From Christensenella sp. UBA3857 (GTDB lineage Bacteria > Bacillota > Clostridia > Christensenellales > CAG-138), in NCBI GenBank assembly GCA_002392505.1, contig DGHD01000017.1, forward strand, positions 1-13,598: a DNA stretch of 13,598 nucleotides, given 5' to 3'. The notes under the pieces are model-generated. The model searched no databases and was not told the DNA's origin. It was given only the letters and a program-made list of their open reading frames with translations. The position numbers and the translations under genes were made by a program. Shown here one piece after another: positions 1 to 5,018 of the stretch. Position 1 is the first letter of the stretch. Each line of letters starts with the position of its first letter.

Positions 1-22
1 AGGATAGGCAGCTGCCGGGAAC
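1..22 (+). repeat. 3' end of a 125-bp structured repeat (copy A, cut by window edge)
   Basis: The 20 bases at 3-22 are identical to the last 20 bases of the two full copies at 109-233 and 470-594; the two bases before them differ. Only the right part of the terminal hairpin (loop and ctgccg arm) is inside the window. As in copy B, an A-rich spacer and a terminator-like hairpin follow directly, so this is most likely a real copy whose body lies outside the window. Confidence 0.75.
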
Positions 23-30
23 AAAAAGAA

Positions 31-60
31 ACAGTCACCCAAAGGGTGGCTGTTTTTTTT
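31..60 (+). terminator. Intrinsic-terminator-like hairpin after repeat copy A
   Basis: The arms acagtcaccc (31-40) and gggtggctgt (44-53) form a 10-bp stem with one G-T pair and an aaa loop, followed by an unbroken T run to position 60. This is a textbook Rho-independent terminator on the plus strand. No gene lies upstream in the window, so what it terminates is unknown; the preceding repeat unit itself may be the transcript. Confidence 0.7.
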
Positions 61-108
61 GTCTTTGATCAGATATTTATCCTCATGCCGTCGCCGTAAG
101 GCGACGAA

Positions 109-233
109 ATGGGTTCGCAGCCGGTCGCGCAAGCGATCCCGACCATCCGGTGAATGGTCGGGAAGGCGGAGAACGGGCGGCCTTGTGAACTTCGTTCACA
201 GTCCGCCCCGGCAGATAGGCAGCTGCCGGGAAC
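109..233 (+). repeat. 125-bp structured repeat, copy B
   Basis: A 125-bp unit, the same length as copy C (470-594), with five differences. It can fold into four successive hairpins: 123-138 (6 bp, loop GCAA); 139-161 (ccgaccat/atggtcgg, loop ccggtga); 175-208 (gggcgg/ccgccc outer stem enclosing the 7-bp tgtgaac/gttcaca stem at 184-200); and 209-228 (cggcag/ctgccg). All five differences from copy C fall in the 184-200 hairpin, and four of them are two compensated base pairs. A further hairpin precedes the unit at 89-106 (cgtcgcc/ggcgacg, loop GTAA). GNRA loops on the plus strand suggest plus-strand RNA. I see no credible coding. Whether this is a regulatory RNA, a mobile repeat or another element is open. 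Confidence 0.85.
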
Positions 234-273
234 AAAAGAAAATGACCAACCAAACGGTTGGTCATTTTCTTTT
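234..273 (+). terminator. Perfect 18-bp hairpin after repeat copy B
   Basis: The arms at 234-251 and 256-273 are perfect reverse complements (18 bp) with loop aaac. The stem begins with an A-rich block and ends in a T-rich block, so it could terminate transcription in either direction. It occupies the same position after copy B as the 31-60 hairpin does after copy A, but the GC-rich stem sequence is different. Confidence 0.65.
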
Positions 274-469
274 CCTTTGCCCCCGTCAGGCACCTGTCTT
301 CCATGCCTGAGCAAGCTTGCGAGCGCAGCTTGCGTGCCAAGAAAAAAGCAAAAAGCATGGGAGCGGGAGGGGAGCGGAACAATGACAGAAGAAAATCACA
401 AGGTAAAGATACCCCCATGCTTTTTTCTTGAGAGCCAAAAGGCGCAAGCCTTTTGGCAAGGCGACAGGC
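274..469. other. Gene-free spacer with several hairpins between repeat copies B and C
   Basis: No supported gene. Hairpins seen: caggca (287-292)/tgcctg (304-309); gcaagct (311-317)/agcttgc (327-333); a wide inverted repeat aaaaagcatggg (350-361)/cccatgcttttt (414-425); and gccaaaaggc (434-443)/gccttttggc (448-457) with a GCAA loop directly before copy C. A 55-codon frame starts at ATG 382 after a GGAGGGG-like sequence and ends at 549, but its second half is copy C itself, so I do not call it a gene. Confidence 0.6.
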
Positions 470-594
470 ATGGGTTCGCAGCCGGTCGCGCAAGCGATCC
501 CGACCATCCGGTGAATGGTCGGGAAGGCGGAGAACGGGCGGCCTTATGAGCTTTGCTCATAGTCCGCCCCGGCAGATAGGCAGCTGCCGGGAAC
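470..594 (+). repeat. 125-bp structured repeat, copy C
   Basis: Matches copy B (109-233) at 120 of 125 positions with no gaps. The five changes are all in the hairpin tatgagc-ttt-gctcata (545-561), which replaces tgtgaac-ttc-gttcaca. Two pairs have changed together (G-C to A-T, and A-T to G-C) and one change is in the loop. Unlike copies A and B, it is not followed by a terminator-like hairpin; it runs straight into a different repeat family from about 603. Confidence 0.85.
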
Positions 595-602
595 CCTTAT
601 CA

Positions 603-845
603 CGGACTGCTTTTCTCGTTTCTTTCTTATCCCTCATCCACCAAAGCGCAGGCGCTTTGGTCCCCCTTCCCCCAAGGGAAGGCTTAAGCACGTCCGGCTT
701 TCTCGTTTCCTTCCGATCCCTCAGCCGCTTGCGCGGCAGCTCCCTTTACGCAAGGGAGCCAATTAACGTTCTTTTCTACGCTACTACTTCTTATCCCTCA
801 TCCACCAAAGCGCAGGCGCTTTGGTCCTCCTTCCCCCACGAGGAG
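603..845 (-). repeat. Second repeat family: three two-hairpin units
   Basis: Three related units start near 603, 691 and 767. Each has a pyrimidine-rich lead, the word atccctca (629-636, 716-723, 793-800), then two hairpins. Unit 1: ccaaagcgc/gcgctttgg (641-660) and ccttccc/gggaagg (665-682). Unit 2: gccgc/gcggc (724-737) and gctccctt/aagggagc (739-759). Unit 3: the unit-1 first hairpin (805-824) and a short tcctc/gagga stem. Units 1 and 3 share a perfect 40-nt direct repeat (624-663 and 788-827). Unit 2's first hairpin has a GCAA loop only when read on the minus strand, which favours minus-strand RNA. I recall similar intergenic repeats in gut Clostridia, but could not check. Confidence 0.7.
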
Positions 846-873
846 ATTTTTGCGCCATACAAGGCGAAAAGCG
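840..873 (+). repeat. Third repeat family, plus-oriented copy
   Basis: This 34-nt stretch matches the reverse complement of 11600-11633 at 33 of 34 positions; weaker similarity continues to about 881. It contains a small stem (gcgcc/ggcg). It begins where unit 3 of the second family breaks off. The rest of the gap up to the promoter at 930 holds a cagtga/tcactg hairpin (884-902) and a pyrimidine run, and no gene. Confidence 0.7.
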
Positions 874-929
874 GAAAAATACGCAGTGATCGGGTTTCAC
901 TGCAGAGACTTTTCTTTTTTTCAAATCTC

Positions 930-958
930 TTGAAAAATCGCTTTTATTGATATATACT
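930..958 (+). promoter_or_regulatory. Sigma-A promoter of the zinc-ribbon membrane protein gene
   Basis: TTGAAA (930-935) and TATACT (953-958) are separated by 17 bp. A strong ribosome binding site (aaggagg, 973-979) and ATG 989 follow. Confidence 0.65.
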
Positions 959-988
959 TATTATACTATACCAAGGAGGTTAAACGTT

Positions 989-1441
989 ATGAATAAGTGC
1001 ACAGTATGCGGGGCCGAGACAGAGGGCGCTTTCTGCCCCAATTGCGGATCGCCCGTTCAGGCTCAGCCTGCGCCTCAGCCTGCTCCCCGGCCGGCTCCTC
1101 AGCCCGTTCGCAGCGAGCCTGTACACACGGTAAATAACTATATTCATCAAACCGTTATTACCGAGGAGGATCTTCCTGCCAAGTTTAAGCCCGTTGGCAC
1201 ATGGGGCTATTTCTGGCTCAAGCTTTTGTATGCGGTCCCCATTGTAGGATTCATCTTCCTGATCATCCACAGCTTCAGCAACAGCAATATCAACCGCCGC
1301 AATCACGCAAGGAGCTATTGGTGCGCATACATCATCCTGTTGATCGTGCTGATCATTGCATTCATTATACTGCTGATCATCTCCATCGTGACCGGCGCTT
1401 CGATCTTGGAGCTTGTTAAGCTCAACTCGAGCTCTTATTGA
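989..1441 (+). CDS. Zinc-ribbon membrane protein of unknown function
   Basis: A 150-residue protein. The start at ATG 989 is chosen because aaggagg lies 9 bases upstream; an upstream in-frame TTG at 947 has no ribosome binding site. Residues 1-20 form a short zinc ribbon with the pairs C4-x2-C7 and C16-x2-C19. Residues 22-42 are a proline- and alanine-rich linker. Two hydrophobic segments follow, about 74-95 and 112-136. The N-terminal ribbon plus membrane anchor is a common layout of small unassigned Firmicute proteins; I do not recognise a function. It has its own promoter. No strong terminator separates it from the infC promoter 30 bases downstream, so some read-through into the infC operon is possible. 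Confidence 0.85.
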   Translation: MNKCTVCGAETEGAFCPNCGSPVQAQPAPQPAPRPAPQPVRSEPVHTVNNYIHQTVITEEDLPAKFKPVGTWGYFWLKLLYAVPIVGFIFLIIHSFSNSNINRRNHARSYWCAYIILLIVLIIAFIILLIISIVTGASILELVKLNSSSY

Positions 1442-1472
1442 TCGAATATATTTGATTTTTTCAAAAAAACGC

Positions 1473-1500
1473 TTGACACGCGGGCAGTTTATGTTATAAT
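1473..1500 (+). promoter_or_regulatory. Consensus sigma-A promoter of infC-rpmI-rplT
   Basis: Perfect TTGACA (1473-1478) and perfect TATAAT (1495-1500) with a 16-bp spacer. Expected transcription start is about 1507, giving a leader of roughly 155 nt before infC. Confidence 0.9.
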
Positions 1501-1506
1501 AACTGA

Positions 1507-1640
1507 GCTTGAAGCAGAAGCTGCCCGCTTCTCACTCGCCGTGTTCCGTCATGGCGCAGTCTGATTGGCAAAAACTTTTATGGAAACATGGGTTTTTTCG
1601 GGTGGCTCGAGCCGCCCGTTTTGTTTTTGTTTTGAGCAAG
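1507..1640 (+). ncRNA. infC operon leader, probable L20-type autoregulatory attenuator
   Basis: In Bacillus subtilis the infC-rpmI-rplT mRNA leader binds ribosomal protein L20, which promotes premature termination; related leaders are known across Firmicutes (Rfam L20 leader). This leader has the right place and length and ends in a clear terminator at 1599-1632. Seen in the sequence: ctgcccg (1521-1527) can pair with cgggtgg (1599-1605), the left arm of the terminator, giving a plausible antiterminator. I could not confirm the L20-binding fold by eye, so the L20 assignment rests on family knowledge and context. Confidence 0.6.
1599..1632 (+). terminator. Leader terminator (attenuator) upstream of infC
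   Basis: A 9-bp stem, cgggtggct/agccgcccg (1599-1618), with one G-T pair and a minimal cg loop, is followed by a T-rich tract (1619-1632). It lies between promoter and infC, so it acts as an attenuator, not an end-of-operon terminator. Confidence 0.8.
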
Positions 1641-1662
1641 ATCTTATCGGAGGTGACGTACC

Positions 1663-2181
1663 ATAGCAGCTAATGATTTGATGATCAATGAACAGATCCG
1701 CGACCGTGAAGTCCGCCTTATCGGCGAGGACGGGGAGCAGATGGGCATCGTTCAGATCGCCGTCGCTCTGCGCGTTGCGGAAGAGAGAGGACTCGATCTC
1801 GTTAAGATCGCGCCGCAGGCCAATCCGCCCGTGTGCAAGATCATGGATTACGGCAAATACCGTTTCGACCAGTCCAAGCGCGAAAAGGAACAGCGCAGGA
1901 ATCAGACTGTCGTCGAAATGAAGGAGGTCCAGCTCTCTGCGACCATCGACACGCACGATCTTGAAGTCAAAGCCAAGGCGTGCAACAAGTTCCTGCAGGC
2001 AGGAAATAAGGTAAAGGTTTCTATCAGGTTCCGCGGCAGGCAGGCTGCTCATGGTGAAATAGGCGTAGAGGTTATGAATACCTTCCTCGAGCTCGTGAAG
2101 GAGAATGCGACGGTCGAAAAGCCGCCCAAGCAGGAAGGTCGTAACATGTATATGTTCCTTGCACCGAAGACCAATAAATAA
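1663..2181 (+). CDS. infC: Translation initiation factor IF-3, starting at ATA
   Basis: A 172-residue IF-3, full length for the family. It binds the 30S subunit, keeps subunits apart and checks start-codon and initiator-tRNA pairing. The N domain (about 1-75) holds INEQIRDREVRLI and PPVCKIMDYGKYRF (55-68); a basic linker leads to the C domain (about 88-172) with RFRGR (122-126) and GRNMYMFLAP (159-168). The start is placed at ATA 1663: cggaggtga (1648-1656) ends at good spacing before it, a TGA at 1654 closes the frame upstream, and the start then aligns with the known B. subtilis N terminus. TTG 1678 and ATG 1681 are more than 20 bases from the ribosome binding site and would drop conserved residues. 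Non-standard infC starts are a known autoregulation device. Confidence 0.95.
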   Translation: MAANDLMINEQIRDREVRLIGEDGEQMGIVQIAVALRVAEERGLDLVKIAPQANPPVCKIMDYGKYRFDQSKREKEQRRNQTVVEMKEVQLSATIDTHDLEVKAKACNKFLQAGNKVKVSIRFRGRQAAHGEIGVEVMNTFLELVKENATVEKPPKQEGRNMYMFLAPKTNK

Positions 2182-2211
2182 CAGGAAAATTATTATTCAG
2201 GAGGAAATCCC

Positions 2212-2412
2212 ATGCCGAAACTTAAGACCCACAGGGGCGCCGCAAAGCGTTTCAGCTTCACAAAGAGCGGCAAGATCAAGAGGGGCAAGGCTTATAAGAG
2301 CCATATCCTTACCAAGAAATCCACCAAGCGTAAGCGCAACCTGCGCCAGACCGGCTTCATTGCGGAGGAAGAAGCAAAGAAGATCGGTGCTCTGATACCG
2401 TACAAGAAGTAA
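2212..2412 (+). CDS. rpmI: Ribosomal protein bL35
   Basis: A 66-residue, strongly basic protein with the bL35 signature start [14 protein letters not shown] and the C-terminal part ending in LIPYKK, close to the usual 65 residues. It is a structural protein of the 50S subunit. A strong ribosome binding site (aggagg) lies upstream. It sits between infC and rplT, the standard order, with gaps of 30 and 15 bases, and should share their transcript and attenuator. Confidence 0.97.
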   Translation: MPKLKTHRGAAKRFSFTKSGKIKRGKAYKSHILTKKSTKRKRNLRQTGFIAEEEAKKIGALIPYKK

Positions 2413-2427
2413 GGGAGGAAATGAACT

Positions 2428-2781
2428 ATGGCAAGGATCAAGAGAGCAGTCAACGCCGCTAAGAAGCGTCGTAAAGTTTTTAAGCTGGCAAAGGGCTATT
2501 GGGGCGCCAAGTCCAAGCTCTACCGCGCAGCGAGCCAGCAGGTCATGAAGTCCCTCGCCTACGCTTACGTTGGCAGGAAGCTCAAGAAGCGCGAGTATCG
2601 CCGTCTTTGGATCGCCCGTATCAACGCGGGTGCAAGGCTCTGCGATACCAACTACTCCAAGCTCATCCACGGCTTGAAGCTCGCCGGCGTTGAGGTGAAC
2701 CGCAAGGTCCTCGCGGATCTCGCCATCACCGACATGAACGCTTTTAACGAGCTTTGCAATATCGCAAAGAACGCGCAGTGA
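2428..2781 (+). CDS. rplT: Ribosomal protein bL20
   Basis: A 117-residue basic protein with the bL20 signature start MARIKRAVNAAKKRRKVFKL and the central segment KREYRRLWIARINAGAR. bL20 is needed early in 50S assembly, where it binds 23S rRNA. In B. subtilis it also represses this operon by binding the leader mRNA, and the leader here fits that pattern. The ribosome binding site is ggagg, 15 bases after rpmI. A terminator follows 15 bases after the stop codon. Confidence 0.97.
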   Translation: MARIKRAVNAAKKRRKVFKLAKGYWGAKSKLYRAASQQVMKSLAYAYVGRKLKKREYRRLWIARINAGARLCDTNYSKLIHGLKLAGVEVNRKVLADLAITDMNAFNELCNIAKNAQ

Positions 2782-2796
2782 TCGTTTGAACAACAA

Positions 2797-2823
2797 AAAA
2801 ACTCCCGTTTAACGGGAGTTTTT
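2797..2823. terminator. Bidirectional terminator between rplT and the convergent membrane gene
   Basis: The arms aaaaactcccgtt (2797-2809) and aacgggagttttt (2811-2823) are perfect reverse complements. A-rich sequence on the left and T-rich on the right allow it to end rplT transcripts (plus) and those of the gene ending at 2833 (minus). Confidence 0.9.
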
Positions 2824-2832
2824 GTTATTCGA

Positions 2833-3360
2833 TCATTTCTTGATAAGCGTCTTGAACAGCTCGAACATACGCTTTGCGCCGGAGCCGAAACCGATGACGG
2901 TGATAAGCCGCTCGATAAGATAAAGCACGGGACCGACGAGCAGGGTCCACCAGTTCTTATCAAAGCCCTTCTTTATGCAGAGCCATAACGCAAGACCGAG
3001 CAGCGCGACGCATACGATCAGCGCGATGACGGAAACGATCTTCGCAATGGGGCGCATCTTCATGTTGAGGTTTATCCTGGTGAAGCGGTTGGAGGAAGCG
3101 TCCCCGCCTTCCGCGCCGGGCTTGGTTTCGATTACCTCGGTGAGCGTGCCGCTCAATATGGGGGAGAAGTATTTCAAAAAACCGGTGTTGGGAGTAAGCT
3201 CAAAGCTGCCGTCAGCCACCTTGCCGAAAAAAGTGCGAAAATCCTTCTCGGCGGGATCGCGCTGCTTTTTGGGAGCTACGTTGTCTGTTATGAGCGCTCT
3301 GACCTGATTCAAGGACATGGGCAGGGAATGCTCATAATCTTTCTGCGGATTGTATTTCAT
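2833..3360 (-). CDS. Two-pass membrane protein of unknown function
   Basis: A 175-residue protein I do not recognise. The start is ATG 3360, seven bases after an aggagg site; a TTG just before it overlaps the ribosome binding region. Residues 1-100 are hydrophilic and mixed charge with no motif I can name. Two hydrophobic segments follow, about 104-129 and 137-158, and the protein ends in a short basic tail (KTLIKK). The long soluble N-terminal part with a C-terminal hairpin anchor suggests a cytoplasmic domain tethered to the membrane. It is monocistronic: own promoter upstream and a shared terminator downstream. It diverges from the membrane protein gene at 3507. Confidence 0.75.
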   Translation of the reverse strand: MKYNPQKDYEHSLPMSLNQVRALITDNVAPKKQRDPAEKDFRTFFGKVADGSFELTPNTGFLKYFSPILSGTLTEVIETKPGAEGGDASSNRFTRINLNMKMRPIAKIVSVIALIVCVALLGLALWLCIKKGFDKNWWTLLVGPVLYLIERLITVIGFGSGAKRMFELFKTLIKK

Positions 3361-3383
3361 CAAATCACCTCCTGATCTGCTTA

Positions 3384-3411
3384 ATTATATCATATATGCG
3401 GGAATTTGCAA
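3384..3411 (-). promoter_or_regulatory. Promoter of the membrane gene ending at 2833
   Basis: Read on the minus strand: TTGCAA (3411-3406), 16-bp spacer, TATAAT (3389-3384). The start codon lies about 24 bases downstream of the -10 box. Confidence 0.7.
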
Positions 3412-3438
3412 ATAGGAAAAATAAGATGTTGAGTTAAG

Positions 3439-3467
3439 TTGATTTTGATCGTATGCCGTGTTATAAT
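3439..3467 (+). promoter_or_regulatory. Promoter of the membrane gene at 3507
   Basis: TTGATT (3439-3444), 17-bp spacer, TATAAT (3462-3467), followed by a good ribosome binding site (caaggaggg) and ATG 3507. Confidence 0.75.
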
Positions 3468-3506
3468 TAAATATACTAAAATTTGCCGGAAGGCAAGGAG
3501 GGAAAT

Positions 3507-4397
3507 ATGGAAGAAAAGAAAACCCCCAAGGCCGCGGAGCCGGAAAAGAAAAAACTCTCCGCTGCCGCATTGAAGACCGCGCTCGCACAGCAGGAGGAGC
3601 TGGAGAGCGGGAAGAAAAAGAATACGGTCATATTCCGTATCCTTGCTTTCGTTTGCTGGGCAGTCGCGGCGATACTTATGTATCTGCCGAACATTGGTCT
3701 GAAGCTGCCCTTCGGCGCAGTACGCATGCTGTTCCTAAACGAAGCGCAAGCCCGTCTGTTCTACATGAACAACATCCTTGCCTGCGTTATCGACGTTATC
3801 CTTGCCGGCGTTCTCTGCGTCGTCGGCGCAAGGCTGTGGATCCACGCTAATCACATTCATCCGACCAAGAGCCATAACAAATTCGTCCAGTTTATCTGGA
3901 ACCAGCTCGGCGTTATCATGGCGGGCATCATATTCATACCCATTGCCGTCCTGCTCATAATCAGGAACAAGGAGCTTGATCAGAAGACGAAGGCGATCGT
4001 TGCCATAGTGCTTGCGCTCGTATTCGTCGGCGCATCCGCCGGCTCCGCCGATTATCATCCCGTGACGCAGGACGAGGTCAACGAGGTCGTTCAGCAGCTC
4101 ACCGAAGAGGCGCAGGGTTACGGCTTCACCGACGGCGACGGCGTACGCTGGACGAAGTACGGCAAAAAGTATCACATCTTCTCCGACTGCCAGGCGATCA
4201 AGAATTCAGAGGAATTCACCGACGGATCCATTGAAGACGCGGTAGATAACCATATCCTTTTCCTCTGCACTTTCTGCATGAGGAGGTATGAGGAAGCGAA
4301 GGCGAACAACGAAGAGCTCGCAAAGATACCTCTTCCCACGCCGGCGCCTGAAACGACCGATCCCGTCGACGATACCAACGAGGGCGGAAACGAATAG
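3507..4397 (+). CDS. Multi-pass membrane protein with C-terminal YH-x4-C / C-x2-C domain
   Basis: A 296-residue protein of unknown function. The start at ATG 3507 follows aaggaggg; an in-frame TTG at 3483 has no such site. Residues 1-40 are charged and rich in lysine and glutamate. Four hydrophobic segments follow: about 43-61, 88-110, 134-152 and 163-180. The C-terminal part (about 210-260) reads VRWTKYGKKYHIFSDC, then CTFC (C254, C257): an aromatic-Gly-Lys-Tyr-His stretch, one Cys (C228) and a Cys pair. This resembles a small metal-binding module seen at the ends of some secreted or membrane proteins, like an Ada-type zinc site, but that is inference. The tail (275-296) is proline-, threonine- and acid-rich. 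The gene is monocistronic, with its own promoter and terminator. Confidence 0.8.
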   Translation: MEEKKTPKAAEPEKKKLSAAALKTALAQQEELESGKKKNTVIFRILAFVCWAVAAILMYLPNIGLKLPFGAVRMLFLNEAQARLFYMNNILACVIDVILAGVLCVVGARLWIHANHIHPTKSHNKFVQFIWNQLGVIMAGIIFIPIAVLLIIRNKELDQKTKAIVAIVLALVFVGASAGSADYHPVTQDEVNEVVQQLTEEAQGYGFTDGDGVRWTKYGKKYHIFSDCQAIKNSEEFTDGSIEDAVDNHILFLCTFCMRRYEEAKANNEELAKIPLPTPAPETTDPVDDTNEGGNE

Positions 4398-4422
4398 TAT
4401 TTTTGAAAACGAACAAGTGCAA

Positions 4423-4457
4423 AACAGCCCGGGAGCATGCTTCCCGGGTTGTTTTTT
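4423..4457. terminator. Bidirectional terminator between the membrane gene and ribF
   Basis: The core stem cccggga/tcccggg is extended outward by aacag/ttgtt (4423-4453) and followed by a T run on the plus strand. On the minus strand it lies just after the ribF stop and is followed by tgttttg, so it probably serves both convergent transcripts. Confidence 0.8.
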
Positions 4458-4468
4458 GAAAAAAGAAT

Positions 4469-5017
4469 TTACAGGTCGTGTCCCAAAAGCTCCCGCGCGG
4501 TATCGATCCTGCCTTGTGCAAGAAGGGCGCGTATTCGGGTGGAGGAGATCTTTTCTCCGTTTGCCGTAACGGGCGGCACGACGGTCACGGCGACTCCGAA
4601 CGGCGCCGCGGTACGCTTCAAAAGCTCGGGATCGCCCTTGGCCATGCAGCCGAAGCGATGATCCTGCCCGCAGAATATGCGCCTTGCGTTAAGGCGTCCG
4701 ATCAGTATCTCCTTTACGAAGCGCTCCGCTTCGATCGAACGGACCTCCTCGCTAAAGGCGGGGGCGAGTATCAGTTCAGCGCCAAGCTCCTCGATAAGCC
4801 GGGCCTTCTCTTCAAAGCCCGTGAGCTGCCATGCGCCGGGCGCGGATCTTAACGGCCCGGAGAAGGTGAAAACGGCGGGGACAAGCCCTTCTTTTTCTGC
4901 CGCCTCGACCGCCGCTCCGATAACGGCGCGGTGCCCCAAATGCACCCCGTCGAACGCGCCGAGCGCGACGGAGGTGGGTCTTTCCGAAATATAGTCTAAA
5001 TTCTTTATCAAAAGCAT
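4469..5017 (-). CDS. ribF: Single-domain FAD synthetase (RibF without riboflavin kinase)
   Basis: A 182-residue protein matching the N-terminal FMN adenylyltransferase half of RibF, which joins FMN and ATP to make FAD. Seen: the nucleotide-binding GAFDGVHLGH (20-29), the FCGQDHRFG stretch (115-123, usually a Phe or Asn where His is here) and SSTRIR (158-163). It ends at ARELLGHDL and stops, exactly where the riboflavin kinase domain normally begins; typical RibF is about 310 residues. There is no kinase remnant downstream, only a terminator, so this is a clean single-domain form and not an obvious frameshift. The ATG sits one base after the stop of the sensor kinase gene (TGATATG) with only a weak aaggcg upstream, which implies translational coupling. 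The organism would need a separate riboflavin kinase. Confidence 0.85.
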   Translation of the reverse strand: MLLIKNLDYISERPTSVALGAFDGVHLGHRAVIGAAVEAAEKEGLVPAVFTFSGPLRSAPGAWQLTGFEEKARLIEELGAELILAPAFSEEVRSIEAERFVKEILIGRLNARRIFCGQDHRFGCMAKGDPELLKRTAAPFGVAVTVVPPVTANGEKISSTRIRALLAQGRIDTARELLGHDL

Positions 5018-5018
5018 A

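Noticed and set aside
382..549. 55-codon frame with a GGAGGGG-like site upstream
   Set aside because: Its second half is repeat copy C, with no family resemblance and no conservation evidence. The upstream half overlaps an inverted repeat.
1..600. CRISPR array
   Set aside because: The repeats are 125 bp, only two are complete, and the intervals are unequal (211 and 361 bp between the ends of successive copies). There are no short regular repeats with uniform spacers and no cas genes nearby.
453..950. Long open frame through the repeat region
   Set aside because: It runs through hairpins and two repeat families, has no ribosome binding site, and has composition unlike a protein.
1442..1472. 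Terminator after the zinc-ribbon gene
   Set aside because: Only a weak A/T stem (gattttttcaaaaaaac) without a GC core; not convincing.
1550..1673. 40-codon frame in the infC leader
   Set aside because: There is no ribosome binding site, it reads through the attenuator and its T tract, and it ends over the infC start. It looks like chance.
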